Shown here piece after piece: positions 1 to 5,419 of a stretch of 5,419 nucleotides of DNA. Source of the DNA: Proteobacteria bacterium UBA6492 (lineage in GTDB: Bacteria > Pseudomonadota > Gammaproteobacteria > UBA6429 > Thiohalophilaceae). Every line of letters begins with the position of its first letter. Position 1 is the first letter of the stretch. The stretch lies in contig DJMK01000142.1 of assembly GCA_002436485.1 (NCBI GenBank), positions 1,580-6,998 on the forward strand, read 5' to 3'. Position numbers and translations under genes: made by a program. The notes beneath the pieces are model-generated. The model searched no databases. It was not told the DNA's origin and saw only the letters and a list, made by a program, of their open reading frames with translations.

Positions 1-1737
1 CAGACGCCCCAGCATGCCAAACTGCGGCGCGACTGCCTGTACCGATTGAGCCAGCAGGTTGATAAACGCGTGTGAGCGGGAAGCAAGTGCAACCGCTTCA
101 CGGTGCAGTTGTTGTGCCAGTGACTTGTTGCCGGCAACCGGTAGCATGTCAAAGAAGATATCTACGTTAAGCAAGTCTTCAGGGCGCGAGCGATTAATCC
201 AGTTGGTTACGCGTTCATTCCAGTCATCAAGTGTGCCACGCCATTGCGCGTTGGAAATCATTACGCCGCCCTGGCACAAAGGCAGGCCACTGCTATCGAG
301 AATTTCTGCCAGTCGCTGACCAAAGATTGCAAACCAGGCATCATCGTCTTCAGTGCCGGTATGAATCAGTGCATTGTCCTGGTCTGCACTTAACAGGCTT
401 TCACCACGTCCTCCCGAACCCAACACCAGTACGCACCAGTCGGCGGGTGGTTCTCCCATTCCTTCCTCACGCATTTGGGTGATGGCCAGTTCGGCGGCGT
501 GTTCGGTTAGGGCCTGCAGTTCGGTTGAAATAACCTGTGCTATTTCCACACCGTCCAGTTCTTCAGCAAGCAGTTGGCCGGCCACGCCGGTTACACGACT
601 GTACGCTGCAGCAAGACTGTGTAGATCCTTTGCGGCATCCATGGCATCACTCAGCATATTGGGGCTACGTGCCCGGTATTGCAGCAGGTTACGTTGTGAA
701 ACGAGACCCACTGGCATGCCTTCGTTATCACTGACACACAGGTGAGCGATATACAAACGGTCCATACGAGCCAGTGCGCGGTACAGCATTTCATCCTGGT
801 GAATCGACTCTACCGGTTTGCTCATTAGTACATCGACTGTCGTTGTGTCCATGTCATGCTGACCGCCAGCCGTAATACGCATGATGTCACTGTCAGTAAT
901 GATACCGGCAGGTGGTTCACTTGCATTACCAACCAACAGGCAACCGACCGTGTTTTCGACCATGCTTTTGGCGGCATCACGTAGTGAAGTATTGCTGGAA
1001 ATAAACAGTGGCGGACTGGTCATCACGTCGGCGAGACGATGTTCAAATACATAACTGTCGATGCGTGCGGTGACGGGTAGTTTTGTTTGTACCAGACCCT
1101 CAGGCACTTCCAGCCAGCCTGATTGGGCCTGTCGCATTACCAGGTCCTGTCGCTGGTTAGCAAGTGCAATCGCTTCACCCAGTGTTCTAATATTTTGTTC
1201 CTGTAACAACGGCACCAGTTTTTGCCAGCATTGAGCAGTGGTGCTGCAATCACCCATCGCGGTATGCCGATTCATGATCTTTACGCCCAACAGGGTCGCC
1301 ACGGTTTCCAGCGAGATGTCCGGCAGGTTGGGTTTCAATGCCGCAGTCAGCATACCGACATCCAGGCTGACTGGTTCGACCCATGAGAGTTTATGGCGCG
1401 CAAATTCGTGTCGCAGTATGGCAAGGTCAAAGGCAATATGGTGTCCGATGATGACGTTTTGTCTTAGCACATCAAACAGCAGTTCACTGGCATGTTTGAA
1501 AGAAGGGGCATCGCGTACATCATTATCGTCAATGTTGTGTATCTCAGTAGAAGATTCGGGAATCGCGATACCCGGGTTGACTAGCTGGTCGATATTGAAA
1601 GATTGCTCGGTTGCGCCCTGCATGCCGATAGCACCAATCTGCAAGACGCGATCATTTTTTATATCCAGCCCGGTGGTTTCCAGATCCAGCACCACTGCAG
1701 GTAATGCAATAAGCGGTGTATGGTTGGGTGTTTGCAT
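1..1737 (-). CDS. DEDDh 3'-5' exonuclease / CBS pair / DUF294 nucleotidyltransferase-like fusion protein (3' end cut off by window edge)
   Basis: The frame is open for 579 codons from the ATG at 1737 to the left edge, so the C-terminus is missing. Residues about 12-175 form a DnaQ-like DEDDh exonuclease with all five catalytic residues: D18 and E20 in VVLDLETTG, D104 in HHIAFD, and H158 and D163 in HTAMGD. Residues about 233-290 and 300-356 are two CBS repeats, an adenine-nucleotide sensing module. From about residue 380 comes a DUF294-type nucleotidyltransferase-like domain with GSGGRGE at 440-446 and the acidic pair D452/D454 in DQDNAL, followed by the start of the DUF294 C-terminal domain (FDMLPVAGNKSL, from about 529). 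No signal peptide or membrane segment is seen, so it is probably cytoplasmic. The start is fixed by an in-frame TGA 12 bases upstream; the ribosome site is weak. It begins 26 bases after the YggT-like gene, probably in the same transcript. Domain calls are firm. The role, perhaps sensing or controlling the nearby symporter, is inferred. Confidence 0.93.
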   Translation of the reverse strand, partial: MQTPNHTPLIALPAVVLDLETTGLDIKNDRVLQIGAIGMQGATEQSFNIDQLVNPGIAIPESSTEIHNIDDNDVRDAPSFKHASELLFDVLRQNVIIGHHIAFDLAILRHEFARHKLSWVEPVSLDVGMLTAALKPNLPDISLETVATLLGVKIMNRHTAMGDCSTTAQCWQKLVPLLQEQNIRTLGEAIALANQRQDLVMRQAQSGWLEVPEGLVQTKLPVTARIDSYVFEHRLADVMTSPPLFISSNTSLRDAAKSMVENTVGCLLVGNASEPPAGIITDSDIMRITAGGQHDMDTTTVDVLMSKPVESIHQDEMLYRALARMDRLYIAHLCVSDNEGMPVGLVSQRNLLQYRARSPNMLSDAMDAAKDLHSLAAAYSRVTGVAGQLLAEELDGVEIAQVISTELQALTEHAAELAITQMREEGMGEPPADWCVLVLGSGGRGESLLSADQDNALIHTGTEDDDAWFAIFGQRLAEILDSSGLPLCQGGVMISNAQWRGTLDDWNERVTNWINRSRPEDLLNVDIFFDMLPVAGNKSLAQQLHREAVALASRSHAFINLLAQSVQAVAPQFGMLGRL

Positions 1738-1763
1738 GCCTGGATTATTTCACTGATAAGTTA

Positions 1764-2120
1764 CTAATTACTAAGTGATCCAAAAATCTGAGCTATGGCC
1801 CGTGCGATCTCGCTTTCCAGTGGAAACGATAACATGCCCATCACCGAGTAACCCAGTAACCAGGGCATGAGATAAAAGCGCGCCATGTAAAAAAACCAGG
1901 CGACGTATAACGGCACCATTGCCGGTACCAGGAAGCCTGGCGTGATCGGTTTGAACATTTTCAGCAATGGATCGGTAACGCGAATGAAGAAACGTGAAAA
2001 GAAAAACTTGCTTTCTTCTGGCAAGAACAGGCGCATGCCAAACCGTCCGATCAGTGTCCACATCACTACACCGAGCAGGTAATCAATGGTCAGTACCCAG
2101 ATCGGAAATGCATCTGTCAT
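1764..2120 (-). CDS. short YggT-like integral membrane protein
   Basis: This 118-residue protein is strongly hydrophobic. One membrane segment covers about residues 8-33. An amphipathic stretch follows with TDPLLKMFKPITPGFLVP (49-66), and a second membrane segment covers about 66-92. The pattern of hydrophobic helix, then T-[DE]-P-L-L and a proline-rich turn, then a second helix resembles one YGGT repeat. E. coli YggT is about 190 residues and has two repeats, so this would be a single-repeat version with a longer C-terminal tail (98-118) that looks soluble. YggT proteins have no settled biochemical role, so none is assigned. The ATG at 2120 is preceded by a modest GAG-containing ribosome site in an A-rich leader. 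The gene lies after the symporter terminator and 26 bases before the exonuclease fusion gene, so those two probably form a short operon. I see no convincing promoter in the 58 bases between terminator and start. The gene itself is likely real; the family call is moderate. Confidence 0.8.
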   Translation of the reverse strand: MTDAFPIWVLTIDYLLGVVMWTLIGRFGMRLFLPEESKFFFSRFFIRVTDPLLKMFKPITPGFLVPAMVPLYVAWFFYMARFYLMPWLLGYSVMGMLSFPLESEIARAIAQIFGSLSN

Positions 2121-2178
2121 TTGTTTTTCTCAATTAATTAAAAAAGAAGTTTAGCGTGTAAGCACTTTTACGTCAGGC

Positions 2179-2215
2179 AAAAAAAACCGGGGCGTTGAAT
2201 GAGCGCCCCGGTTTT
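2179..2215 (-). terminator. intrinsic terminator after the symporter gene
   Basis: A perfect 12-base stem (2183-2194 with 2204-2215, GC core CCGGGGCG/CGCCCCGG) encloses a 9-base loop. On the minus strand it is followed at once by eight T residues (2186-2179). It starts 13 bases after the symporter stop codon. On the plus strand only the four stem Ts follow, so it acts mainly on minus-strand transcription. It should end much of the DUF4212-symporter transcript before the YggT-like gene. Confidence 0.92.
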
Positions 2216-2228
2216 ATGCACTCCAGGA

Positions 2229-4061
2229 TTAATGAGCGCCGAGTACCGTATCACCTTTCGGTATTCGAACTTCGTCGACCATTGCCTGTGTTTCGGCATC
2301 AGGCGCCTTGGTCAGCAGGGTTACCACTACCATGGAGACCAGGCTGGCTGCGGCACCCACGATACCGAAGCGCAGGTGATCCAGGCCGATCCAGGGTTCC
2401 ATGCCAGCCCATTTCACCATATACAGGTACCAGGTGCCGGTACCCAGACCGATTGCCATTCCTGCAATCGCACCGGCGCGATTGGCGCGCTTCCACCAGA
2501 CACCGAGTACCAGCGGGAAGAACAGGCCGGACATGGCGAAGCAGAAGGCCCAGGCCACTGCACCGAGAATACCGGTGAGTTTCATACTGGCCACTAATGC
2601 GCCAGCGGCACCAATCACGATAAGCAGTACGCGGGCAACGATCAGGCGCTTCTTGGTCTCTGCCTTCGGGTCAATGATCTTGTAGTACAGGTCATGTGAC
2701 AGGGCATTGGCAATCGCCAGCAGCAGACCGTCGGCGGTGGACATCGCAGCTGCCATACCACCAGCAGCAACCAGACCAGAGATAACGTAAGGCAGCCCGG
2801 CAATTTCTGGTGTTGCGAGTACCACGATATCTGCTCGCATAAAGAACTCATTGAGCTGCACGATACCGTCACCGTTGGCGTCCGAAATTGCCAACATCTT
2901 TACTTCGTTCCACTTCTGTATCCATTCAAGTGCCATGACGCTTTCCACCGACTTGCCAATGACACTGGTCGCAAGGTTCGGATCCAGGATCTGCAACTTG
3001 GTGAAGGTGGCCAGTGCCGGTGCAGTGAAATACAACAGAAAGATAAAGAATAGTGACCATGCAACCGAGTTACGCGCTGCACGCACTGACTTGGTAGTGA
3101 AGTAACGCATCAGGATATGCGGCAGGGATGCTGTACCAAGCATCATACAGGCAGCCAGCGTGACGAACTTCCAGGCTGCCATGCCATCACCCGGTGCGTT
3201 ATGCGCAACCGCCAGTGCCTTAAGGCCAGGAAAGTCAGCCGGCGCCGCGACTGCCTGTAGTGTTCCCAATCCCACAGCAGTTTCCAGTTCACCGATGCGA
3301 GTAACCGCATCGCCGTAGGCGAGTTGCGGGAACAGGCCAAAGCCCTGTACGTTTGACATCCAGAACACCGGCACCAGGTAAGCAATAATCAGCACGATGT
3401 ATTGCGCGACTTGAGTCCAGGTTACCGCGCGCATACCACCAAGCATGGAGCACAGCAGGATACCCAGCAGACCAAACCACACGCCGACTTCAAACGGAAT
3501 TTGCAGGGCGCGGGCCGCGATAGTGCCGGTTGCGTTGATCTGCGCGGTCACGTAAGTGAACGAGGCAATCACCAGTACCAATACCGCTAGCAGGCGCGCA
3601 GTATTACCGCCGTAACGGGTACCGATAAAGTCAGGTACGGTGTAGCAACCGAACTTGCGCAGGTATGGCGCCATTAATACGGCCACCAATACATAACCAC
3701 CGGTCCAGCCAACCACGAAAGCGAGGTAGGCATGGCCACCCATATAGATACCACCGGCCATGGCGACAAACGATGCACCGGACATCCAGTCGGCGGCGGT
3801 TGCCATTCCGTTAAATACCGGCGGTACTTGTCGACCGGCGACGTAATAGGCTTCCACCTGCATGGTTCTTGATAGCCAGCCAATTGCGGCATAGATAAAG
3901 ATGGTGAATGCGACGAATAGGATACCAATGGTATCTGCACTGACGCCCATCTGTTCGAGTAGTGCCATTAACAGTACAAAGATCAGGAAACCTCCGGTAT
4001 AGAGGCCATAGATTCGCGGCAGGTTTTCAATGAAGCTGCCCTTGGGTTTAAAGAAACTCAT
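2229..4061 (-). CDS. sodium:solute symporter, large subunit, VC_2705 subfamily (acetate/monocarboxylate-like)
   Basis: This 610-residue inner-membrane protein belongs to the sodium:solute symporter family and couples Na+ entry to solute uptake. Its pairing with a DUF4212 small subunit points to the VC_2705 subfamily, related to acetate permeases such as ActP; the substrate itself is inferred. About 13-15 membrane helices are visible, including residues 18-36, 45-62, 112-133, 155-175, 190-208, 218-236, 334-354, 473-492, 499-520 and 566-583. Family landmarks are ATAADWMSGASF (87-98), GGMRAVTWTQ (208-217) and the Na+-site helix around MSTADGLLL (440-448). A loop at 355-411 holds a complete EF-hand-like sequence (394-405). 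The start at 4061 has a strong AGGAGG six bases upstream (4073-4068); the frame is open to an ATG at 4112, but that would overlap the preceding gene. The gene lies 10 bases after the DUF4212 stop and ends before a strong terminator. Confidence 0.95.
   Translation of the reverse strand: MSFFKPKGSFIENLPRIYGLYTGGFLIFVLLMALLEQMGVSADTIGILFVAFTIFIYAAIGWLSRTMQVEAYYVAGRQVPPVFNGMATAADWMSGASFVAMAGGIYMGGHAYLAFVVGWTGGYVLVAVLMAPYLRKFGCYTVPDFIGTRYGGNTARLLAVLVLVIASFTYVTAQINATGTIAARALQIPFEVGVWFGLLGILLCSMLGGMRAVTWTQVAQYIVLIIAYLVPVFWMSNVQGFGLFPQLAYGDAVTRIGELETAVGLGTLQAVAAPADFPGLKALAVAHNAPGDGMAAWKFVTLAACMMLGTASLPHILMRYFTTKSVRAARNSVAWSLFFIFLLYFTAPALATFTKLQILDPNLATSVIGKSVESVMALEWIQKWNEVKMLAISDANGDGIVQLNEFFMRADIVVLATPEIAGLPYVISGLVAAGGMAAAMSTADGLLLAIANALSHDLYYKIIDPKAETKKRLIVARVLLIVIGAAGALVASMKLTGILGAVAWAFCFAMSGLFFPLVLGVWWKRANRAGAIAGMAIGLGTGTWYLYMVKWAGMEPWIGLDHLRFGIVGAAASLVSMVVVTLLTKAPDAETQAMVDEVRIPKGDTVLGAH
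2847..2882 (-). other. EF-hand-like Ca2+-binding loop inside the symporter
   Basis: Residues 394-405 of the symporter read DANGDGIVQLNE. This fits the 12-residue EF-hand loop at every key position: D1, N3, D5, G6, a hydrophobic residue at 8 and E12. It lies in the long loop before the STADG helix, which by analogy with the LeuT fold should face the periplasm. The match is seen directly. Calcium binding and the location are inferred, and the second EF hand usual in cytosolic proteins is not visible. Confidence 0.6.
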
Positions 4062-4067
4062 GATCAG

Positions 4068-4073
4068 CCTCCT
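4068..4073 (-). promoter_or_regulatory. strong ribosome binding site deciding the symporter start
   Basis: AGGAGG lies six bases before the ATG at 4061 and shares two bases with the TAG stop codon of the DUF4212 gene (4074-4072). The overlap suggests translational coupling of the two subunits, and the site selects 4061 over the in-frame ATG at 4112. Confidence 0.88.
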
Positions 4074-4338
4074 ATGCGTCGTCGTCTTCGGCCATGCCGA
4101 ATTGACGGTCAATCTTGTCCTGCTGCTTTACAAATACAAAGAGTTGTATGACGAAAGCAAGCAGGGAGCCCTGTGATGCCATGTAGTATCCGAGCGGAAA
4201 GCCAATAAAGGTTGAGCTGTTCAGATCCTTGGCAAACCAGTGCACCACGAATGCAAATACGAACCAGATGACGAGGTGGATAATCATGAGATTGCGCGTT
4301 TTGTTCCAGTGCGCCTCACGTTGTTGATTATCTGACAT
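4072..4338 (-). CDS. DUF4212 sodium:solute symporter small subunit
   Basis: This 88-residue protein has two membrane helices (about 16-37 and 44-70). It shows the DUF4212 layout: a charged N-terminus with HWNKTRNLM (10-18), an IWFVFAF helix, then FIGFPLGYYMASQGSLLAFV (44-63) and a charged tail ending in DDDA. DUF4212 proteins are encoded next to VC_2705-type symporters and are taken to be their small accessory subunit in the inner membrane, comparable to the YjcH-ActP pairing. Length and order match the family. The ATG at 4338 has a good ribosome site (GGGGAG, six bases upstream). The stop codon overlaps the ribosome site of the symporter, so both chains are probably made in step. It is the first gene of its transcript, with a likely promoter at 4441-4469. 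Confidence 0.95.
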   Translation of the reverse strand: MSDNQQREAHWNKTRNLMIIHLVIWFVFAFVVHWFAKDLNSSTFIGFPLGYYMASQGSLLAFVIQLFVFVKQQDKIDRQFGMAEDDDA

Positions 4339-4386
4339 GATGTACTCCCCTTATATTTAGTTGTTAGGTAAGCAGGGAAAACTCCT

Positions 4387-4420
4387 GTTCTGCAAACAAA
4401 AAAGAAGTCGTAGGCAGAAC
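4387..4420. repeat. inverted repeat in the predicted leader of the symporter operon
   Basis: GTTCTGC (4387-4393) and GCAGAAC (4414-4420) are perfect inverted copies 20 bases apart. With the promoter at 4441-4469 they would begin about 14 bases into the transcript and could form a 7-base-pair stem with a U-rich loop. Only four Ts follow it on the minus strand, so it is not a standard terminator. It could equally be a spaced operator. Confidence 0.5.
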
Positions 4421-4440
4421 GGTAGAAAAAGATCCCGACC

Positions 4441-4469
4441 AATTTACATCGGTGTTATAAGCGGGTCAA
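4441..4469 (-). promoter_or_regulatory. sigma70-like promoter for the DUF4212-symporter operon
   Basis: On the minus strand, TTGACC (4469-4464, five of six to TTGACA) is followed after exactly 17 bases by TAAATT (4446-4441, four of six to TATAAT). Transcription would start near 4434, giving a leader of about 95 bases before the ATG at 4338. It is the best match I found in the intergenic region. No sigma54 -24/-12 pattern was seen. Confidence 0.55.
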
Positions 4470-4485
4470 ATAGGTGAATAAAAAA

Positions 4486-4502
4486 TTGTTAGTCTATAAC
4501 AA
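4486..4502. promoter_or_regulatory. possible operator, inverted repeat TTGTTA-N5-TAACAA
   Basis: A perfect 6-base inverted repeat with a 5-base spacer is centred at 4494, about 60 bases upstream of the predicted start of transcription. That distance is typical of activator sites upstream of -35. The regulator is unknown, and AT-rich DNA can produce such repeats by chance. Confidence 0.35.
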
Positions 4503-4505
4503 CGC

Positions 4506-4521
4506 TTTCTAATATTAGAAA
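4506..4521. promoter_or_regulatory. 16-base perfect palindrome upstream of the symporter promoter
   Basis: TTTCTAATATTAGAAA is a perfect palindrome with no spacer, centred about 80 bases upstream of the predicted transcription start and four bases from the neighbouring inverted repeat. It is a candidate site for a dimeric regulator. I do not recognise the motif as that of a known family. Confidence 0.4.
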
Positions 4522-4565
4522 ATTATTGAAACTACATACTGAGTATATTTAGTTCAATTTTCTAA
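4515..4565. repeat. large imperfect AT-rich inverted repeat spanning the amidohydrolase stop codon
   Basis: The left arm (4515-4534) and right arm (4550-4565) pair over 16 bases, with bulges of three bases and one base in the left arm. Between them, ATACT-G-AGTAT (4536-4546) forms a further small hairpin. The right arm includes the last codons and TGA stop (4556-4554) of the amidohydrolase gene. On the minus strand no clean T run follows, so it is not a typical intrinsic terminator, although it could pause polymerase or protect the mRNA end. Confidence 0.45.
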
Positions 4566-5315
4566 ATAACTGGCTGGTTGGTACAAGCTGACCGCGTTAT
4601 CAAGCAAGACCTGCTGGGCAGCAGGTTCGCCCAGAGACTCGATGAGGAGATTCAGGTCGTTAATGTGATAAGCACGTGGTGCACGTGTGGAAGGCAGGTC
4701 AGTGCCAAACACAAGTGCTTGTGAGTTGGTACTGTGGATTTGTTTCAGGGCTGGTGCAATTTCAAAATCAACACGACCAAAGCCACTGGCCTTAACATAC
4801 GCACCCTTATCAACGAGTTTTAACAGGTCGGTAAAACCATTATGCGTCAAACCAAGGTGATCGATACATATACGCGGTAGTTTAACCAGCCTGTTGTATA
4901 AACCTGCTAAGTCTTTTGCCGAGACGTACAGTTCGATATGCCAGTTGCAAAGTTCATGTACCCTTTTCGCCAGCGTTTCAAGTTGCGTCAGTTGTGCAGA
5001 ACCACCTCGCACAAGATTGAACCTTGTTGCACGAACGCCCGCTTTGTGCAGCGCAATGATTTCTTCGTCGGTTACTGTTACCGGCAGGTTAGTTACGCCG
5101 ACAAACGATGGTCCGAGTGTTTTAAGTGCTGACAGCAGGTACTCTTGGTCAAAACCCTGAAACGATCCGGATACCACGGCACCACCGCGTAGATCGTATT
5201 CACCCATTCGTGCAAGGTAATCATCACAGGTAAATGGTTCTGGCAAATAACCGTTATTGGCTACCAGCGGAAAACGTGGGTCGATAATGTGCAGATGTGA
5301 ATCAAACAGCTGCAT
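4554..5315 (-). CDS. amidohydrolase-2 family metal-dependent hydrolase (TIM barrel, COG3618-like)
   Basis: This 253-residue protein looks like a complete compact amidohydrolase-2 enzyme of the group that includes 2-pyrone-4,6-dicarboxylate lactonase and related lactonases. The N-terminus MQLFDSHLHIIDPRFPL gives the first-strand HxH metal motif (H7, H9). Later barrel elements are ATRFNLVRGG (96-105), WHIELYV (125-131) with H126, IDHLGL (151-156) with H153, VKASGFGR (174-181) and VFGTDLPSTRAPR (202-214) with the catalytic-type D206. No signal peptide or membrane segment is present, so it is cytoplasmic. The usual reaction is water attack on a lactone, amide or carboxylate bond. The substrate cannot be read from sequence, though a lactone or dicarboxylate would suit the family. 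The ATG at 5315 is chosen because family members begin only a few residues before HxH and no upstream in-frame start exists before a TGA at 5378-5376; the ribosome site is poor. The 215-base control region separates it from the symporter operon. Confidence 0.9.
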   Translation of the reverse strand: MQLFDSHLHIIDPRFPLVANNGYLPEPFTCDDYLARMGEYDLRGGAVVSGSFQGFDQEYLLSALKTLGPSFVGVTNLPVTVTDEEIIALHKAGVRATRFNLVRGGSAQLTQLETLAKRVHELCNWHIELYVSAKDLAGLYNRLVKLPRICIDHLGLTHNGFTDLLKLVDKGAYVKASGFGRVDFEIAPALKQIHSTNSQALVFGTDLPSTRAPRAYHINDLNLLIESLGEPAAQQVLLDNAVSLYQPASYLEN

Positions 5316-5347
5316 GATACGAGACGAGAAATGATGCCTTGTTACAA

Positions 5348-5419
5348 TCAGGCCGTTAAAGGTGTGTTGACTACATCATCGGCGAGACTGGATGCCATGG
5401 TCTGGCTGGGTCGGCCCAG
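5348..5419 (-). CDS. possible C-terminal end of an upstream gene (partial)
   Basis: A minus-strand frame is open from the right edge for 23 codons and ends at TGA (5350-5348). It encodes a peptide ending in ADDVVNTPLTA. It would stop 32 bases before the amidohydrolase start, in the same direction as every other gene, as expected for an operon. Codon third positions are mixed GC like its neighbours. With so few codons chance cannot be ruled out, and I do not recognise the protein. Confidence 0.3.
   Translation of the reverse strand: MGRPSQTMASSLADDVVNTPLTA

Noticed and set aside
374..745. Plus-strand open frame of 123 codons
   Set aside because: It lies opposite the CBS/DUF294 part of the fusion gene and has a low-complexity Ser/Ala/Arg composition typical of antisense frames.
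1238..1756. Plus-strand open frame of 172 codons
   Set aside because: It is the reverse shadow of the exonuclease domain, whose catalytic motifs are read on the minus strand. The plus-strand product is rich in serine and resembles no family I know.
2121..2178. Possible promoter for the YggT-like gene
   Set aside because: TTGCCT and TAAACT on the minus strand are 21 bases apart, too far for sigma70, and other pairs match poorly.
2195..2685. Several overlapping plus-strand frames from the terminator into the symporter gene
   Set aside because: They begin in the terminator hairpin or lie inside the coding sequence of a clear symporter. Their Arg/Pro/His-rich products look like antisense translation.
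4062..4112. N-terminal extension of the symporter by 17 residues, from the ATG at 4112
   Set aside because: It would overlap the DUF4212 gene by 41 bases, and the extra residues do not look like a family N-terminus. The ATG at 4061 has an ideal AGGAGG six bases upstream.
5331..5419. Plus-strand frame beginning ATG ATG and open to the right edge (a divergent gene)
   Set aside because: It would start only 15 bases from the amidohydrolase start on the other strand, leaving no room for either promoter, and has no good ribosome site. A minus-strand gene end in the same stretch fits the layout better, though neither is proven.
1..5419. Insertion sequences, CRISPR arrays, tRNA or rRNA genes
   Set aside because: I saw no transposase, no regularly spaced direct repeats, and no tRNA- or rRNA-like sequence on either strand.

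Overview
This window reads as bacterial chromosome, most likely from a gammaproteobacterium. That placement is inferred from gene content: a DUF4212 small subunit, a VC_2705-type sodium:solute symporter and a CBS/DUF294 signalling protein, a grouping I know mainly from that class. Base composition is moderate and even across the genes, and I see no sign of recent transfer. All confidently called genes lie on the minus strand, so transcription runs from right to left.

In transcription order: (1) 5348-5419 may hold the last 23 codons of an upstream gene (low confidence). (2) 4554-5315 encodes a TIM-barrel amidohydrolase of unknown substrate. (3) 4339-4553 is an AT-rich control region. It carries a good sigma70-like promoter, two palindromes upstream of it, an inverted repeat in the predicted leader, and a large imperfect inverted repeat that runs into the end of the amidohydrolase gene. 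(4) 4072-4338 (DUF4212 small subunit) and 2229-4061 (13- to 15-helix symporter) form a tightly coupled pair, probably a Na+-driven monocarboxylate (acetate-like) importer. (5) 2179-2215 is a strong intrinsic terminator just after the symporter. (6) 1764-2120 encodes a short YggT-like membrane protein. (7) 1-1737 encodes a large cytoplasmic protein, cut by the window edge, that joins a DEDDh 3'-5' exonuclease, a CBS pair and a DUF294-type nucleotidyltransferase-like domain in one chain.

The likely theme is uptake of a small carboxylate by the two-component symporter, with the exonuclease-CBS-DUF294 protein as a linked nucleotide-sensing or signalling partner. In Pseudomonas aeruginosa, as I recall it, the symporter locus (PA3232-PA3235) has the nuclease and the CBS/DUF294 protein as separate adjacent genes. 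Here they are fused, which is the most interesting point in the window. Other points worth a look are a textbook EF-hand loop inside the symporter, the layered palindromes at the promoter, and the terminator that separates the symporter from its presumed partner genes.
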